A stretch of 54,230 nt of DNA from Clostridiales bacterium. GTDB taxonomy: Bacteria; Bacillota; Clostridia; Christensenellales; Borkfalkiaceae. Where the stretch lies: contig SVIT01000005.1 in the NCBI GenBank assembly GCA_015069365.1, positions 1 through 54,230 of the forward strand, given 5' to 3'. A program made the position numbers and the translations under genes. Positions 8,419-16,991 of this stretch are shown piece after piece; the stretch's first letter is position 1, and each line of letters opens with the position of its first letter. The notes under the pieces are model-generated. The model worked only from the letters and a program-made list of their open reading frames with translations, had not been told where the DNA came from and made no database searches.

Positions 8419-8471
8419 CGATATTGAAAATGGGGAAGAAATTGCCTATAATTTCACAATTTTCGATATCG
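8419..8471 (+). promoter_or_regulatory. Long hairpin in the lipoprotein mRNA leader
   Basis: CGATATTGAAAAT (8419-8431) pairs with ATTTTCGATATCG (8459-8471), 13 bp with one U-G wobble. Inside it GAAATT (8438-8443) pairs with AATTTC (8450-8455). The hairpin would begin about 3 nt after the predicted transcription start and end before the GGAG ribosome site (8492-8495). A 5'-terminal hairpin like this commonly protects mRNA from decay; no such role is shown here. Confidence 0.5.
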
Positions 8472-8502
8472 AAATGCAGGATAAAAAAATCGGAGCGATT
8501 TT

Positions 8503-10626
8503 ATGAACAAAAAACACACTTTGAAAAAGACAGCGGCTTTATTGTTAGGCCTTGCACTTACGGTAGGCGGAACGGGCTGCGGCTTTATCACCACTGACAA
8601 TCAAGAGGATTTGGAACAGAAGGTTGCGACCGTTGATATCAGCGGACGTCTTAAGACCTCGGCTAATTCCGAATACAAGAACTATGCAGACGACGTAGCG
8701 TCGATTGTAAAGGATCTTTCTAATGTAATCACAAAGAGAGATTTGGTTTCTTATTTCATGAGCACGGGGTATCAGTACGTTGAACAGTATGGTTATACGT
8801 ACGAAGCTACGTTTAATATGCTTCTTGATGGCTTGGTAAGCAGAGAAATTATGATTCAGTATGCAGTTGCATACTATCTTAAAAACGGTGCGAACGATGG
8901 TATTACCGCTAAAAATTGCAAGGATTATATCGAGGCTGAGCTTAAAAAGGTAAGCGGTAAAGAAAAGGCGCTTTTAGAAAGCCATCCCGAAGTGCTCACC
9001 TTAAAGTATTTCTTGACGGACGGCGGCAAGAGCGAAGCGGAAAACTTGAAAGACTATGACAGTACTGTTTATAACCTGAAGAAGTCGATTAACGCGTCGT
9101 TGGATTCTTTGGAAGGGAGCTATATCACCGCAGAATCGGAAGAGCACAAACATGAAGAGGCTCGCACGTTGCCTACGGGTGTAGATACGGAAAAAGAAGA
9201 TTACTATACGTCGAATTATGAAATTTATACGGGACGTAACGGCTTGGACGTTTGCGGTGAGTATGAAAAGCTTGACGGTTCCACAACGGCAACCAGACAG
9301 AAAGCATACAACGCGTTCTTGACCAATCTTCAATCGTACAATCTTATCAACACGGACAAGTCCAAGGGCGAGGTAGAAGATACCGCGGATTTCAATTTAT
9401 TGAATTACTACTATATCGAACTTTCTTCCCTTCTTGGTCAGCGTTTGATTAATAAGTATTACGAATCGTTGGAAGCTGAAATTAGCGATAAGTTGGACGA
9501 AACGTATATGCAGGAAAAATACAATGCGTATTATGCTCAGAACGAGCAGGATTATCAAAACGATCCTATCGCGTTTGCAACCGCAATGGACGGGGCGTCT
9601 GCAGATCAGTTCCTTCTCTACGGTTTGAAGAATTTCGGTTACGTTTATAACATCTTGATTCCTTTCTCTGCTAGCCAGAACGTGGAATACACCGCGGCAA
9701 AGAACAGAGGTTTAACGGAAGAACAGCTTTATGCAAAGAGAGCTGAGATTTTAAACAACGTAAAAGGTACCGATCAACGTTCTAGCTGGATTTCTGCACA
9801 CGATCACGCAAACTACTCCTATGAAAAGGATGGTAAATATTACTTCTTCGACGACAGCTTCAGCGGTACGAAGTATGAAGAATTGACGCAATATGCAGGT
9901 ACCTACGCATTCAATGGCGAGGTTACCTACGATGCAGATACCGAAGAATATGATATCGTTAAGAACGAAGTAGATATCGCTCAGTTCATGCAGATCTTTG
10001 AAGATCACATCAATGCGACAGTAGAGGGCGATGATGACATTGTAGAAGTGACGGAAGAAACCGCTACCTACAACGTTGCGCCTTATAAGGCAAACGGTAA
10101 AGTAGATTACAGCAAGTTTGTCCGTTATACTGGTAAGGTTGATTTTGGTGGCGATAATGCACCTGCAGACTTCTTCAACAAGGCAAGCAAGCAATATCAG
10201 GCATTGTCTGCTGTAAACGAATTGATGTTTGCATACAGCACGGATACGGGTTGTCTTAACACCTATATGGGCTACTCCGTATCTCCTTACGGAACGAACT
10301 TCGTGAAAGAATTCGAATATGCGGCTCAACAGGTTGTAAAAGAAGGTGTTGGTAGCTTCGCTGTCTGCGCAACCGATTATGGTTGGCATATCGTATACTG
10401 CTCGTTCGCATATACGGCAAACGGCGATGCATACGGTGTTTATGATCACAACGCGAAAGATACGGAAGGTACTTTCTCCAACTTGTTCTATGAATCCATG
10501 AAAGAATCTGCGTATACCAACTATGCAACGGAAGAACAGAACAGATTGTTGATCGAATATGATCACGAAGACTGTGTAACTCGTTTCCCGAAAGCGTACA
10601 AAGATCTTTTGGAATTAGACAAATAA
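8503..10626 (+). CDS. Large lipoprotein with SurA/PrsA-like and parvulin-like parts
   Basis: A 707-residue exported lipoprotein. The signal peptide ends at a lipobox with Cys26 (GGTGC). Residues about 55-130 (ending DGLVSREIMIQYAVAYYLKNG) resemble the SurA/PrsA chaperone helical domain. Near residues 607-634, VVKEGVGSFAVCATDYGWHIV resembles the last part of a parvulin peptidyl-prolyl isomerase, where GxHII is conserved. A Tyr/Asp/Glu-rich stretch of about 350 residues separates them, with no recognised domain. PrsA proteins are usually about 290 residues, so this is unusually large. The likely job is folding of secreted proteins at the outer face of the membrane; isomerase activity is not assured. 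The gene stands alone between its own promoter and a terminator. Confidence 0.7.
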   Translation: MNKKHTLKKTAALLLGLALTVGGTGCGFITTDNQEDLEQKVATVDISGRLKTSANSEYKNYADDVASIVKDLSNVITKRDLVSYFMSTGYQYVEQYGYTYEATFNMLLDGLVSREIMIQYAVAYYLKNGANDGITAKNCKDYIEAELKKVSGKEKALLESHPEVLTLKYFLTDGGKSEAENLKDYDSTVYNLKKSINASLDSLEGSYITAESEEHKHEEARTLPTGVDTEKEDYYTSNYEIYTGRNGLDVCGEYEKLDGSTTATRQKAYNAFLTNLQSYNLINTDKSKGEVEDTADFNLLNYYYIELSSLLGQRLINKYYESLEAEISDKLDETYMQEKYNAYYAQNEQDYQNDPIAFATAMDGASADQFLLYGLKNFGYVYNILIPFSASQNVEYTAAKNRGLTEEQLYAKRAEILNNVKGTDQRSSWISAHDHANYSYEKDGKYYFFDDSFSGTKYEELTQYAGTYAFNGEVTYDADTEEYDIVKNEVDIAQFMQIFEDHINATVEGDDDIVEVTEETATYNVAPYKANGKVDYSKFVRYTGKVDFGGDNAPADFFNKASKQYQALSAVNELMFAYSTDTGCLNTYMGYSVSPYGTNFVKEFEYAAQQVVKEGVGSFAVCATDYGWHIVYCSFAYTANGDAYGVYDHNAKDTEGTFSNLFYESMKESAYTNYATEEQNRLLIEYDHEDCVTRFPKAYKDLLELDK

Positions 10627-10642
10627 TTTGGTAAACCAAGCG

Positions 10643-10672
10643 ACCCCGACTGCAACAGCGGTCGGGGTTTTT
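10643..10672 (+). terminator. Rho-independent terminator after the parvulin-like gene
   Basis: An 11-bp stem (10643-10653 with 10658-10668, one G-T wobble), an AACA tetraloop and a run of five T. The ATG of the following MATE gene lies 11 nt beyond the T-run. Confidence 0.93.
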
Positions 10673-10683
10673 ATGAAAAAATT

Positions 10684-12045
10684 ATGGAACGTATCCACTT
10701 ATCCGAACATTTTAATTATAAAAAATTATTTCAATTTGTTTTACCGTCAATTATCATGATGGTATTTATATCCGTGTACGGTATCGTGGACGGCTTTTTC
10801 GTTTCCAACTTTGCAGGGGAACTTCCGTTTGCCGCGCTTAATTTGATCTATCCTTTAATCATGATTTTGGGGGCGGTGGGGTTTATGCTCGGAACGGGCG
10901 GGAACGCAGTCGTTTCTAAGGCACTCGGCGAAGGGGATTCCGCGCGCGCAAATCGTTATTTTTCCATGCTTATATATGCAACGGTTGTTATAGGCGTTGT
11001 GTTATCAATATGCGGTATGCTGGTCGTTCGCCCCGTCGCGAAATTATTCGCCTCAGCGGAACAAAATATGAGCGACGCAGAAAGAGCGGAGCTGATCGAC
11101 TGGTGTGTGATTTATGCGCGTATTATTCTTGCAGCGTTGCCCATGTTTATGATTCAAAACGCATTTCAGGGCTTTTTCGTAACAGCGGAAAAATCCCGTC
11201 TTGGCTTATATGTGACCGTGATGGCAGGGGTATGTAATATTATCTTAGACGCAATGTTTGTGGTCGGTTTTCAGGGCGGTTTGGTTGGCGCAGCGATTGC
11301 AACAGCGCTTAGTCAAGTCCTCGGCGGTGTTCTTCCGTCATTTTACTTTTTCAGGAAAAACGACAGCTTGCTTCGTTTGGGTAAAACTCGATTTGAACCC
11401 AAGGTCTTTGGGAAAGTGTGCGTAAACGGGCTTTCGGAATTACTCTCGAATATTTCGTTATCTGTGGTGACAATTTTGTATAATGCGCAGTTGATGCGTT
11501 ACGTAGGGATTAAAGGTGTTTCGGCATACGGGATCATGATGTATATCGGCTTTATCTTTATTGCTGTGTTTATCGGCTACTCAATCGGTGTTTCTCCGAT
11601 TGTTGGGTATGACTATGGGGCGCAAAACAAAAAAGAGCTGAAAAACATTTTCACCAAAAGCGTTGTATTCTCCTTGATTGCAGGGATTGTAATGACGGCG
11701 CTTGCTTGCTTATTTGCAACGCCGTTATCCCGCATTTTTGTGCGTGATGATCGAGAACTTTTGGCTTTGACGACCAGAGGTTTGCGGATATATTCCCTGT
11801 GTTTCTTACTGACTGGACTGAATATTTTTGCATCTTCGTTTTTTACGGCATTATCCAACGGCACGTTGTCGCTGCTCATTTCCTTTTTTCGCACCTTTTT
11901 GTGCCAAGTGGCGGCAGTTTTGTTGCTACCACTATTGTTAGAGGTTGATGGAATATGGTTAGCCGCCTTTATGGCAGAACTTATTACGATGTTTTTAACC
12001 GTTTCCATTGTATTATTAAATAAGAAACGCTATGGATATCTATAA
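10684..12045 (+). CDS. MATE family efflux transporter
   Basis: A 453-residue multidrug and toxin extrusion protein with about 12 membrane helices, opening LFQFVLPSIIMMVFISVYGIVDGFFVSNF as is typical of bacterial NorM/DinF-type MATE proteins. A repeat of the same pattern in the second half (about 240 onward) reflects the family's internal duplication. Members export cationic compounds using Na+ or H+; the substrate is not predictable. No Shine-Dalgarno lies between the preceding terminator and the ATG. A weak TATGAA (10672-10677) sits 6 nt before the start. How the gene is transcribed is therefore unclear. Confidence 0.92.
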   Translation: MERIHLSEHFNYKKLFQFVLPSIIMMVFISVYGIVDGFFVSNFAGELPFAALNLIYPLIMILGAVGFMLGTGGNAVVSKALGEGDSARANRYFSMLIYATVVIGVVLSICGMLVVRPVAKLFASAEQNMSDAERAELIDWCVIYARIILAALPMFMIQNAFQGFFVTAEKSRLGLYVTVMAGVCNIILDAMFVVGFQGGLVGAAIATALSQVLGGVLPSFYFFRKNDSLLRLGKTRFEPKVFGKVCVNGLSELLSNISLSVVTILYNAQLMRYVGIKGVSAYGIMMYIGFIFIAVFIGYSIGVSPIVGYDYGAQNKKELKNIFTKSVVFSLIAGIVMTALACLFATPLSRIFVRDDRELLALTTRGLRIYSLCFLLTGLNIFASSFFTALSNGTLSLLISFFRTFLCQVAAVLLLPLLLEVDGIWLAAFMAELITMFLTVSIVLLNKKRYGYL

Positions 12046-12067
12046 GAAACTCTAAGGGGCTTTAATG

Positions 12068-12119
12068 AGGGAGAGGGAAGGATTTTTACTGGGAATCCTT
12101 GACAACTCTCCCTTTTTTT
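12068..12119 (+). terminator. Rho-independent terminator after the first MATE gene
   Basis: AGGGAGAG (12068-12075) pairs with CTCTCCCT (12106-12113), enclosing a second helix AAGGATT/AATCCTT (12078-12084 with 12094-12100). Seven T follow. The descending arm and T-run coincide with the spacer of the V-ATPase promoter. Confidence 0.85.
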
Positions 12120-12127
12120 GATATAAT
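12099..12127 (+). promoter_or_regulatory. Consensus sigma-A promoter of the V-ATPase operon
   Basis: TTGACA (12099-12104), a 17-bp spacer and TATAAT (12122-12127), a perfect consensus. It gives a leader of about 98 nt before ntpF. A second TATAAT at 12134-12139 has no -35 partner. Confidence 0.88.
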
Positions 12128-12231
12128 ACATAGTATAATGCGGAGAAAGATTTTCTTTTCTGTATTTGAAGTAAACTGAAGTGCACATACTGCTATAAAA
12201 TAGATGTACGACAGATACGCAAGGAGAGGCT

Positions 12232-12552
12232 ATGGCGGAAGAAATGATTCAATTGATTGCGGCGGCAGAGGCAGAAGCTGCTCAGATTAAAACAGCGGCT
12301 TTAGAAAAAGCGGCGGCGATTGTTTTCGATGCGGAAACGCGTGCTGCTCGCAAAGAACAATCTGCAGCAGAGGTCTGCAAAGCATACCGCGAAACGCAGA
12401 TCAAGAATGCCATAGAAGACGCTGAAAAAGAATATAACGCTTCGCTTACGGCAGGGGCACAATCAGCAAAGACGTATTGCGAAGAAGTCTTGTCGGGTGC
12501 GGATTCCGTGATCGGGAAAATTGTAGGGAGGATTATCAGTGGCGATTGTTAA
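12232..12552 (+). CDS. ntpF: V-type ATPase peripheral stalk subunit (NtpF/subunit G-H)
   Basis: A 106-residue, almost wholly helical protein rich in Ala, Glu and Lys, with the heptad pattern of a peripheral-stalk coiled coil. It opens MAEEMIQLIAAAEAEAAQIK, as family members do. It pairs with subunit E (NtpE) to form the stator that links the A3B3 head to subunit I. The ATG follows AAGGAGAGG. The identification rests on this pattern plus position: it is first in a run matching the Enterococcus hirae ntpFIKECGABD order exactly. Its end overlaps ntpI by 14 bp. Confidence 0.85.
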   Translation: MAEEMIQLIAAAEAEAAQIKTAALEKAAAIVFDAETRAARKEQSAAEVCKAYRETQIKNAIEDAEKEYNASLTAGAQSAKTYCEEVLSGADSVIGKIVGRIISGDC

Positions 12553-14536
12553 AATGCGAAAGCTTAACTTAATCGCGATGTCCTACGATAAAGACAAGAT
12601 TCTCGATGCGTTGCAAAGAACGAACGCCGCAGAGATAACTCTGCATGCCGAGATTGCGGATACGATTATTCCTGAAGGGAATCGCGAAGAATTAAGCGCG
12701 TACCTCCATGATACGGAGGCTACGTTACAACTTCTTTCGTCCTCGATAGAGCGTTATGAAAGAAATAACAATATAAAATCCGACCTACTCAAGGACGGAT
12801 TTGACGTTTCCTATACAGAGTTCGTTGCCGCAGGTTCACAAAAAGAGGCTGTGGACGGGCTCATTTTGCGTATTAAGAGTTTGTTTGATGAACAAACCCG
12901 CATAAAAGCTGAGCTTTCCGCGGCGACGAGAGCACAGCAATCCGCGAAGGTATACCAAGGACTGGAAAAACCTTTTTCTGCGTTTGGGGACACGTTGCAT
13001 ACGCAAGGCAGATTAGGTGTGGTGCCGCTTTCCCAGAAAGACGGACTGCTCAATGCTCTTGCAGAAACGGAACTTTGCGCTTGTGAAATTCTTTTTGAAC
13101 GCGAGGAAGGTGCGGTTGTCTATGCGGTTTCGCATAAATCGGTTGCGCAAAAACTGGACGAAATATTATCTTTGTTTGGGTTTATTGCTTGCCAGTATAA
13201 TGGTGCTGAAACAGGAAAAACGCTGTATGAAAGGCTGTGTGCGGAAGAAAAATCTGTATTTACCGCTTTAGAGCAAAACGAGCGTACCGTGTACGCGTTG
13301 AAAGATGAAATTAGGCTGTTAAAGGTCTACTGCGATTACCTTAATTTTGCATTTGAAAAGGAAGAGATGTCAGAGAGGCTCCGCGCCACGCAAAAGACGG
13401 TATGGTTGCAGGCGTACGTGCCCGAACCTTCCGAAAAAACGGTGGAAGAGGAACTTAAAAAGACGTTGGATTGCGTTTATATGGAATTTACCGATCCAAC
13501 CCAAGAGGATACTCCGCCGACGCTTTTGAAAAACAACAGTATCGTTTCTAATTTTGAGGGAATCACGAATACCTATTCCGCACCGCATTATAGAGAATTT
13601 GACCCGAATACGGTCATGGCATTTTTCTACAGTCTGTTTATGGGCTTTATTATCGGCGACGCAGGCTATGGGCTTTTGATGTTTCTTGGAGGTGGCTACC
13701 TTTGGTGGAAAAATCGCGCGCGACCTACGGGATTATCTAGGCTGGCAGGTGCATTTTCCGTCGGTGGCATATTTGCGATTATTTGGGGAATTCTGTTTAA
13801 TTCTCTGTTTGGATTTATGATCTTGCCAAAGACTGTAATGCCGAACCCGCAGACGGATATGTGGTCGCTAATGGGGATTTCCGTACCCAGCGTGTTATTG
13901 ATTGCGATGTTGATCGGCGTTGTGCAACTCTTTGCAGGGTACATGTGTCGGGCTGTGCAAGAATGGCGCAGAGGGAATATCGCGGATGGTATATTCGACG
14001 GGGTCACATGGGCAATCTTTTCCGTGGGCGTAGGCCTGGCGATTATCGGGTTGATTGAAGAGGCAAAGCTGCCCGTTTTTACAACGGTTGGCGGTGTGAC
14101 GGCAGGGGCTTCGTTGTTGATTGCGATGATTACGGCCGGCCGAAAGGAAAAGGCTTTGGGTAAATTGACGAAAGGCTTTGGCGCAGCGTATGGAATCATC
14201 AATTATGCATCGGATATTCTCAGCTATGCCCGCTTATACGGCTTAATGCTTTCGGGGGCGGTTATCGCGCAGATTATTGCGGGTTACAGCGGGGACTTTA
14301 TCGTCAGCGGTAACGTGTTGTTGGCGGTGCTCGGCGTTGTGCTGCTGATTGTAGGGAATGCGTTTAACTTGGTTATGAACCTTTTAGGCGCGTATATCCA
14401 CGACGCACGTTTGCAATACGTAGAATTTTACGGTCGTTTCTACGAGGGTGACGGGGATCTGTTTAGACCGCTTGGTTCTCAGCACAAATATATTTATCTT
14501 TTGCCTGCAATGCAGGAAAAATCTCAAAACGAATAA
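12539..14536 (+). CDS. ntpI: V-type ATPase subunit I (a-subunit homologue)
   Basis: The 665-residue stator and ion-channel subunit. Residues 1-340 form the cytoplasmic arm (alternating strands and a long coiled coil) that touches the peripheral stalks. Residues about 355-640 hold the membrane helices, starting FFYSLFMGFIIGDAGYG. The helix with SYARLYGLMLSGA carries the Arg (R565) expected to face the ion-carrying Glu of the c-ring. The GTG at 12539 is chosen because MAIVKMRKLNLI is the usual family opening and GGGAGG precedes it. An ATG at 12554 would lose conserved residues. Confidence 0.95.
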   Translation: MAIVKMRKLNLIAMSYDKDKILDALQRTNAAEITLHAEIADTIIPEGNREELSAYLHDTEATLQLLSSSIERYERNNNIKSDLLKDGFDVSYTEFVAAGSQKEAVDGLILRIKSLFDEQTRIKAELSAATRAQQSAKVYQGLEKPFSAFGDTLHTQGRLGVVPLSQKDGLLNALAETELCACEILFEREEGAVVYAVSHKSVAQKLDEILSLFGFIACQYNGAETGKTLYERLCAEEKSVFTALEQNERTVYALKDEIRLLKVYCDYLNFAFEKEEMSERLRATQKTVWLQAYVPEPSEKTVEEELKKTLDCVYMEFTDPTQEDTPPTLLKNNSIVSNFEGITNTYSAPHYREFDPNTVMAFFYSLFMGFIIGDAGYGLLMFLGGGYLWWKNRARPTGLSRLAGAFSVGGIFAIIWGILFNSLFGFMILPKTVMPNPQTDMWSLMGISVPSVLLIAMLIGVVQLFAGYMCRAVQEWRRGNIADGIFDGVTWAIFSVGVGLAIIGLIEEAKLPVFTTVGGVTAGASLLIAMITAGRKEKALGKLTKGFGAAYGIINYASDILSYARLYGLMLSGAVIAQIIAGYSGDFIVSGNVLLAVLGVVLLIVGNAFNLVMNLLGAYIHDARLQYVEFYGRFYEGDGDLFRPLGSQHKYIYLLPAMQEKSQNE

Positions 14537-14590
14537 AGGCGTTTCGCTTTTAATATAATCATTGAAAAACAAAATCGGAGGATTTTAATT

Positions 14591-15034
14591 ATGGGTTACA
14601 CAATTGCTATGTTGGGTGTCGCATTTTGCGTATTGCTTTGCGGTATCGGTTCTTGTATCGGTCTGTATAAGACGAGTACGGCTGCAGCCGGGGTGCTTGG
14701 GGAAGAGCCCAAAAAGTTCGGTAAAGTCATGGTTCTCGTTCTGTTGCCTGCAACGCAGGGTATTTACGGATTCATTATCGGTATTATAGCATCCAGTGCT
14801 TTAGACGTTGCAATGTCTACGGCTATGGGGTGGGCAATGGTCGGCGCAGTGCTTCCTATGGCAATTTCCGGCTTGGTATCCGGTTATTTCCAGGGTAAAT
14901 CCGCAGTCAACTGTATCTATGCTGTTGGTAAACAGGAATCTTTGTCTGGTAAATTGATTGTTTATCCCGGTATGATCGAGTTCTACGCAATTTTGGGCTT
15001 GATTATTTCCATTATGCTCGTAGGTCAGATTTAA
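14591..15034 (+). CDS. ntpK: V-type ATPase proteolipid subunit K, Na+-type
   Basis: The c-ring subunit, 147 residues, four membrane helices from a duplicated hairpin with a single ion-carrying Glu (E130, GMIEFYAILG). Every Na+ ligand mapped in E. hirae NtpK (L61, T64, Q65, Q110, E139) is present at a constant offset of nine: L52, T55, Q56, Q101 and E130. H+-type rings generally lack this full set. The ring is therefore predicted to move Na+, an inference from residues that can be seen. The gene lies 54 bp after ntpI with GGAGG before the ATG. Confidence 0.96.
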   Translation: MGYTIAMLGVAFCVLLCGIGSCIGLYKTSTAAAGVLGEEPKKFGKVMVLVLLPATQGIYGFIIGIIASSALDVAMSTAMGWAMVGAVLPMAISGLVSGYFQGKSAVNCIYAVGKQESLSGKLIVYPGMIEFYAILGLIISIMLVGQI

Positions 15035-15043
15035 GAGAAGAAT

Positions 15044-15613
15044 ATGGGAAAGCAACAGGTGTTGGATCAAATTCTTTCCGACGCACGCGCTGAGGCGCAG
15101 ACAATTTTAGAAGATGCGGAAAGCAAAGCGACAAAGCTGCTTGCCGACGCTGATTTGCGAGTGGAAGAATTAGAAAGGACAACAAAACAAGAGGTAGAGG
15201 AACGTCGCAAGACGATTCTTGAAAAACGTGCCGCGGCGGCAAGATTGGACGGCGCGAAATTTTTGCTTGGTGAAAAACGTAAGGTTATCGACACAATTTA
15301 CGATGAGGTGCTCAGCCGTATGTTAGAGTTGGGCGCTGAGGATTGCGTAGCCATTTTCAGGCGGTTGCTGTCCGTATATGCAGAAGATGGTGACGAGATT
15401 TTGCTCGCAGAGAATTTTCCGTATGCGGAACAGATTGCATTATTGCCTGTGATCAAGGAGAAAAATCTGAAGATTTCCGAGCAACGTATCGCGCTGGACG
15501 GTGGTATGCGCTTGATCGGTAAAAAATCGGATAAGGATCTTTCGTTTGGAGCAATTTTGAACGCTGACCGCGAACGTTACCAGGCAGAGCTTGCGCAAAA
15601 GTTATTCAACTGA
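15044..15613 (+). CDS. ntpE: V-type ATPase subunit E
   Basis: A 189-residue peripheral-stalk subunit. Residues 1-75 are a charged coiled coil (LDQILSDARAEAQTILEDAE onward) that pairs with the NtpF product. The C-terminal part is a mixed alpha/beta domain that caps subunit B, ending in GGMRLIGKKSDKDLSFGAIL, typical of the family. It follows ntpK by 9 bp, and ntpC starts 16 bp after its stop. Confidence 0.93.
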   Translation: MGKQQVLDQILSDARAEAQTILEDAESKATKLLADADLRVEELERTTKQEVEERRKTILEKRAAAARLDGAKFLLGEKRKVIDTIYDEVLSRMLELGAEDCVAIFRRLLSVYAEDGDEILLAENFPYAEQIALLPVIKEKNLKISEQRIALDGGMRLIGKKSDKDLSFGAILNADRERYQAELAQKLFN

Positions 15614-15629
15614 TCGGTTGGAGAGTGAG

Positions 15630-16607
15630 ATGGTATATTACGATACAACGTATACAAACGGTGTGATTGCCGTAAGAGAGAAAAAGCTTTTGAAAGATAA
15701 AGTTTCCCGCCTTTGCGAACTTGGCGCAGAGGAGGGTTTTCGTATGCTGCTTGACAATGGGTTTGGTGGCGGTGCAGAGACGGCGACAAGCGTACACGAT
15801 TATGAAAAACTGATCGTGGCAGAAGAAAACGCAGTGGATGGGTTTATTCGAGAATATGCTCCGACGGCAGCGGAGAAAGGGTATCTTCTCGGCGGACGTG
15901 ATTTTCACAATGCCAAGGCTTTACTCAAAGCGGCTCATTTGGGACGGATAGCAGAAGGAATGTTGACGAGTGAGGGCTTGATTTCCATAGAATTAATTGC
16001 CGACTGTGTTAAAAAGGGTGACTTTTCAGAAATAAAAAAGCTGAACGCATACCTGGGTACAGCGTGTGAAGAAGTTTTTGCTGGTTTGCAAGACGGGTTG
16101 ACTGGAGCAGAGGTGGGCGAAATCTTCGAAAAGGCACAATATGAATATCTATTTTCGGTGGTAAAGAAGAAACCTGTATTGAAAAAACTCTTATCTGCCA
16201 AGGTGGATATGACGAATATTTTAACGGCGTTTCGTTGTATTGACGCGGATATTGCAAGGAAAAAGTATCTTTCAGGCGGGAATCTTGGCGCGGAGACGTT
16301 GGATTTGCTGTTTTTGCCCGATAAAGAAACTGCGTTAGAAGAGTTTGGAAAGACGCAGTATAAAGGGTTTGTCGATCTGTGTTTCTCAGCGCGAGAGGAA
16401 AGAAAGCCTTGTACAGAGGCGGAGAAGATCTTAGGCGGGTATGAGCAAGAATATTTTGCGGATAGGAAGTACGAGCTTTCTAAAAACGAACCCTTCCTTT
16501 ATTACGTATTCCGCCGTCGTCAGGAAAACGCGAACGTGCGTATTGCGATCGGTTGTTTGCTTGCAGGATTAAGTGAGCTAGAAACGAGAAAGCGGATTCG
16601 GTTATAA
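15630..16607 (+). CDS. ntpC: V-type ATPase subunit C (d-subunit homologue)
   Basis: A 325-residue helical protein that sits as a funnel on the c-ring and joins it to the central shaft. Family features are the YLLGGRDFHNAKALLKA segment (about 82-98) and the repeated three-part helical organisation with DMTNILTAFRCI in the second half. The ATG at 15630 is chosen over an in-frame codon at 15591 because GGAGAG (15620-15625) precedes it and the longer form would run back into ntpE. Confidence 0.93.
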   Translation: MVYYDTTYTNGVIAVREKKLLKDKVSRLCELGAEEGFRMLLDNGFGGGAETATSVHDYEKLIVAEENAVDGFIREYAPTAAEKGYLLGGRDFHNAKALLKAAHLGRIAEGMLTSEGLISIELIADCVKKGDFSEIKKLNAYLGTACEEVFAGLQDGLTGAEVGEIFEKAQYEYLFSVVKKKPVLKKLLSAKVDMTNILTAFRCIDADIARKKYLSGGNLGAETLDLLFLPDKETALEEFGKTQYKGFVDLCFSAREERKPCTEAEKILGGYEQEYFADRKYELSKNEPFLYYVFRRRQENANVRIAIGCLLAGLSELETRKRIRL

Positions 16608-16622
16608 GGCGTGAGGGAAGAT

Positions 16623-16940
16623 ATGTTAGGAAAGACGGCGATCGTCGGCAACGGCGACGGTATTATGGTTTTCAAGGCGGCAGGTGTGGACACCTATCCC
16701 GCAGAAGATGAGAAAAAAGCAAAGGACATTCTGCGAAAGCTTGCAAAAGACTATCAAATCATATTTTTAACGGAAGATTTGGCAAGACCTTTGACAGAGT
16801 TTTTGAAACGCTTTGACGAAGAGGCGTATCCCGTTGTGGTCAGTATCCCTTCGGGAGAGAGCGGCGGTTATGGCATGGAAGTATTAAAATCTGCTATGGA
16901 TCGCGCGCTTGGTGTGGATATTTTATTCCATAAAGATTGA
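16623..16940 (+). CDS. ntpG: V-type ATPase subunit F (NtpG)
   Basis: A small Rossmann-like central-shaft subunit, 105 residues. It shows AIVGNGDGIMVFKAAGVDTYPAE near the N-terminus and IIFLTEDLA in the middle, both characteristic of the family. It binds subunit D and the head and influences coupling. The ATG at 16623 has GAGGGAAG just upstream and is preferred over a GTG at 16611. The 51-bp gap to ntpA holds a small CCCG/CGGG hairpin of unknown meaning. Confidence 0.93.
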   Translation: MLGKTAIVGNGDGIMVFKAAGVDTYPAEDEKKAKDILRKLAKDYQIIFLTEDLARPLTEFLKRFDEEAYPVVVSIPSGESGGYGMEVLKSAMDRALGVDILFHKD

Positions 16941-16991
16941 TAGGAATTCGATTGCCCGAGATCGGGTAAAGAAAAAGTGAGGATGAACGAA

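Noticed and set aside
9751..10566. 271-codon minus-strand frame opposite the lipoprotein gene
   Set aside because: It lies wholly within the coding region of the lipoprotein; the composition looks like reverse-strand shadow and there is no start signal.
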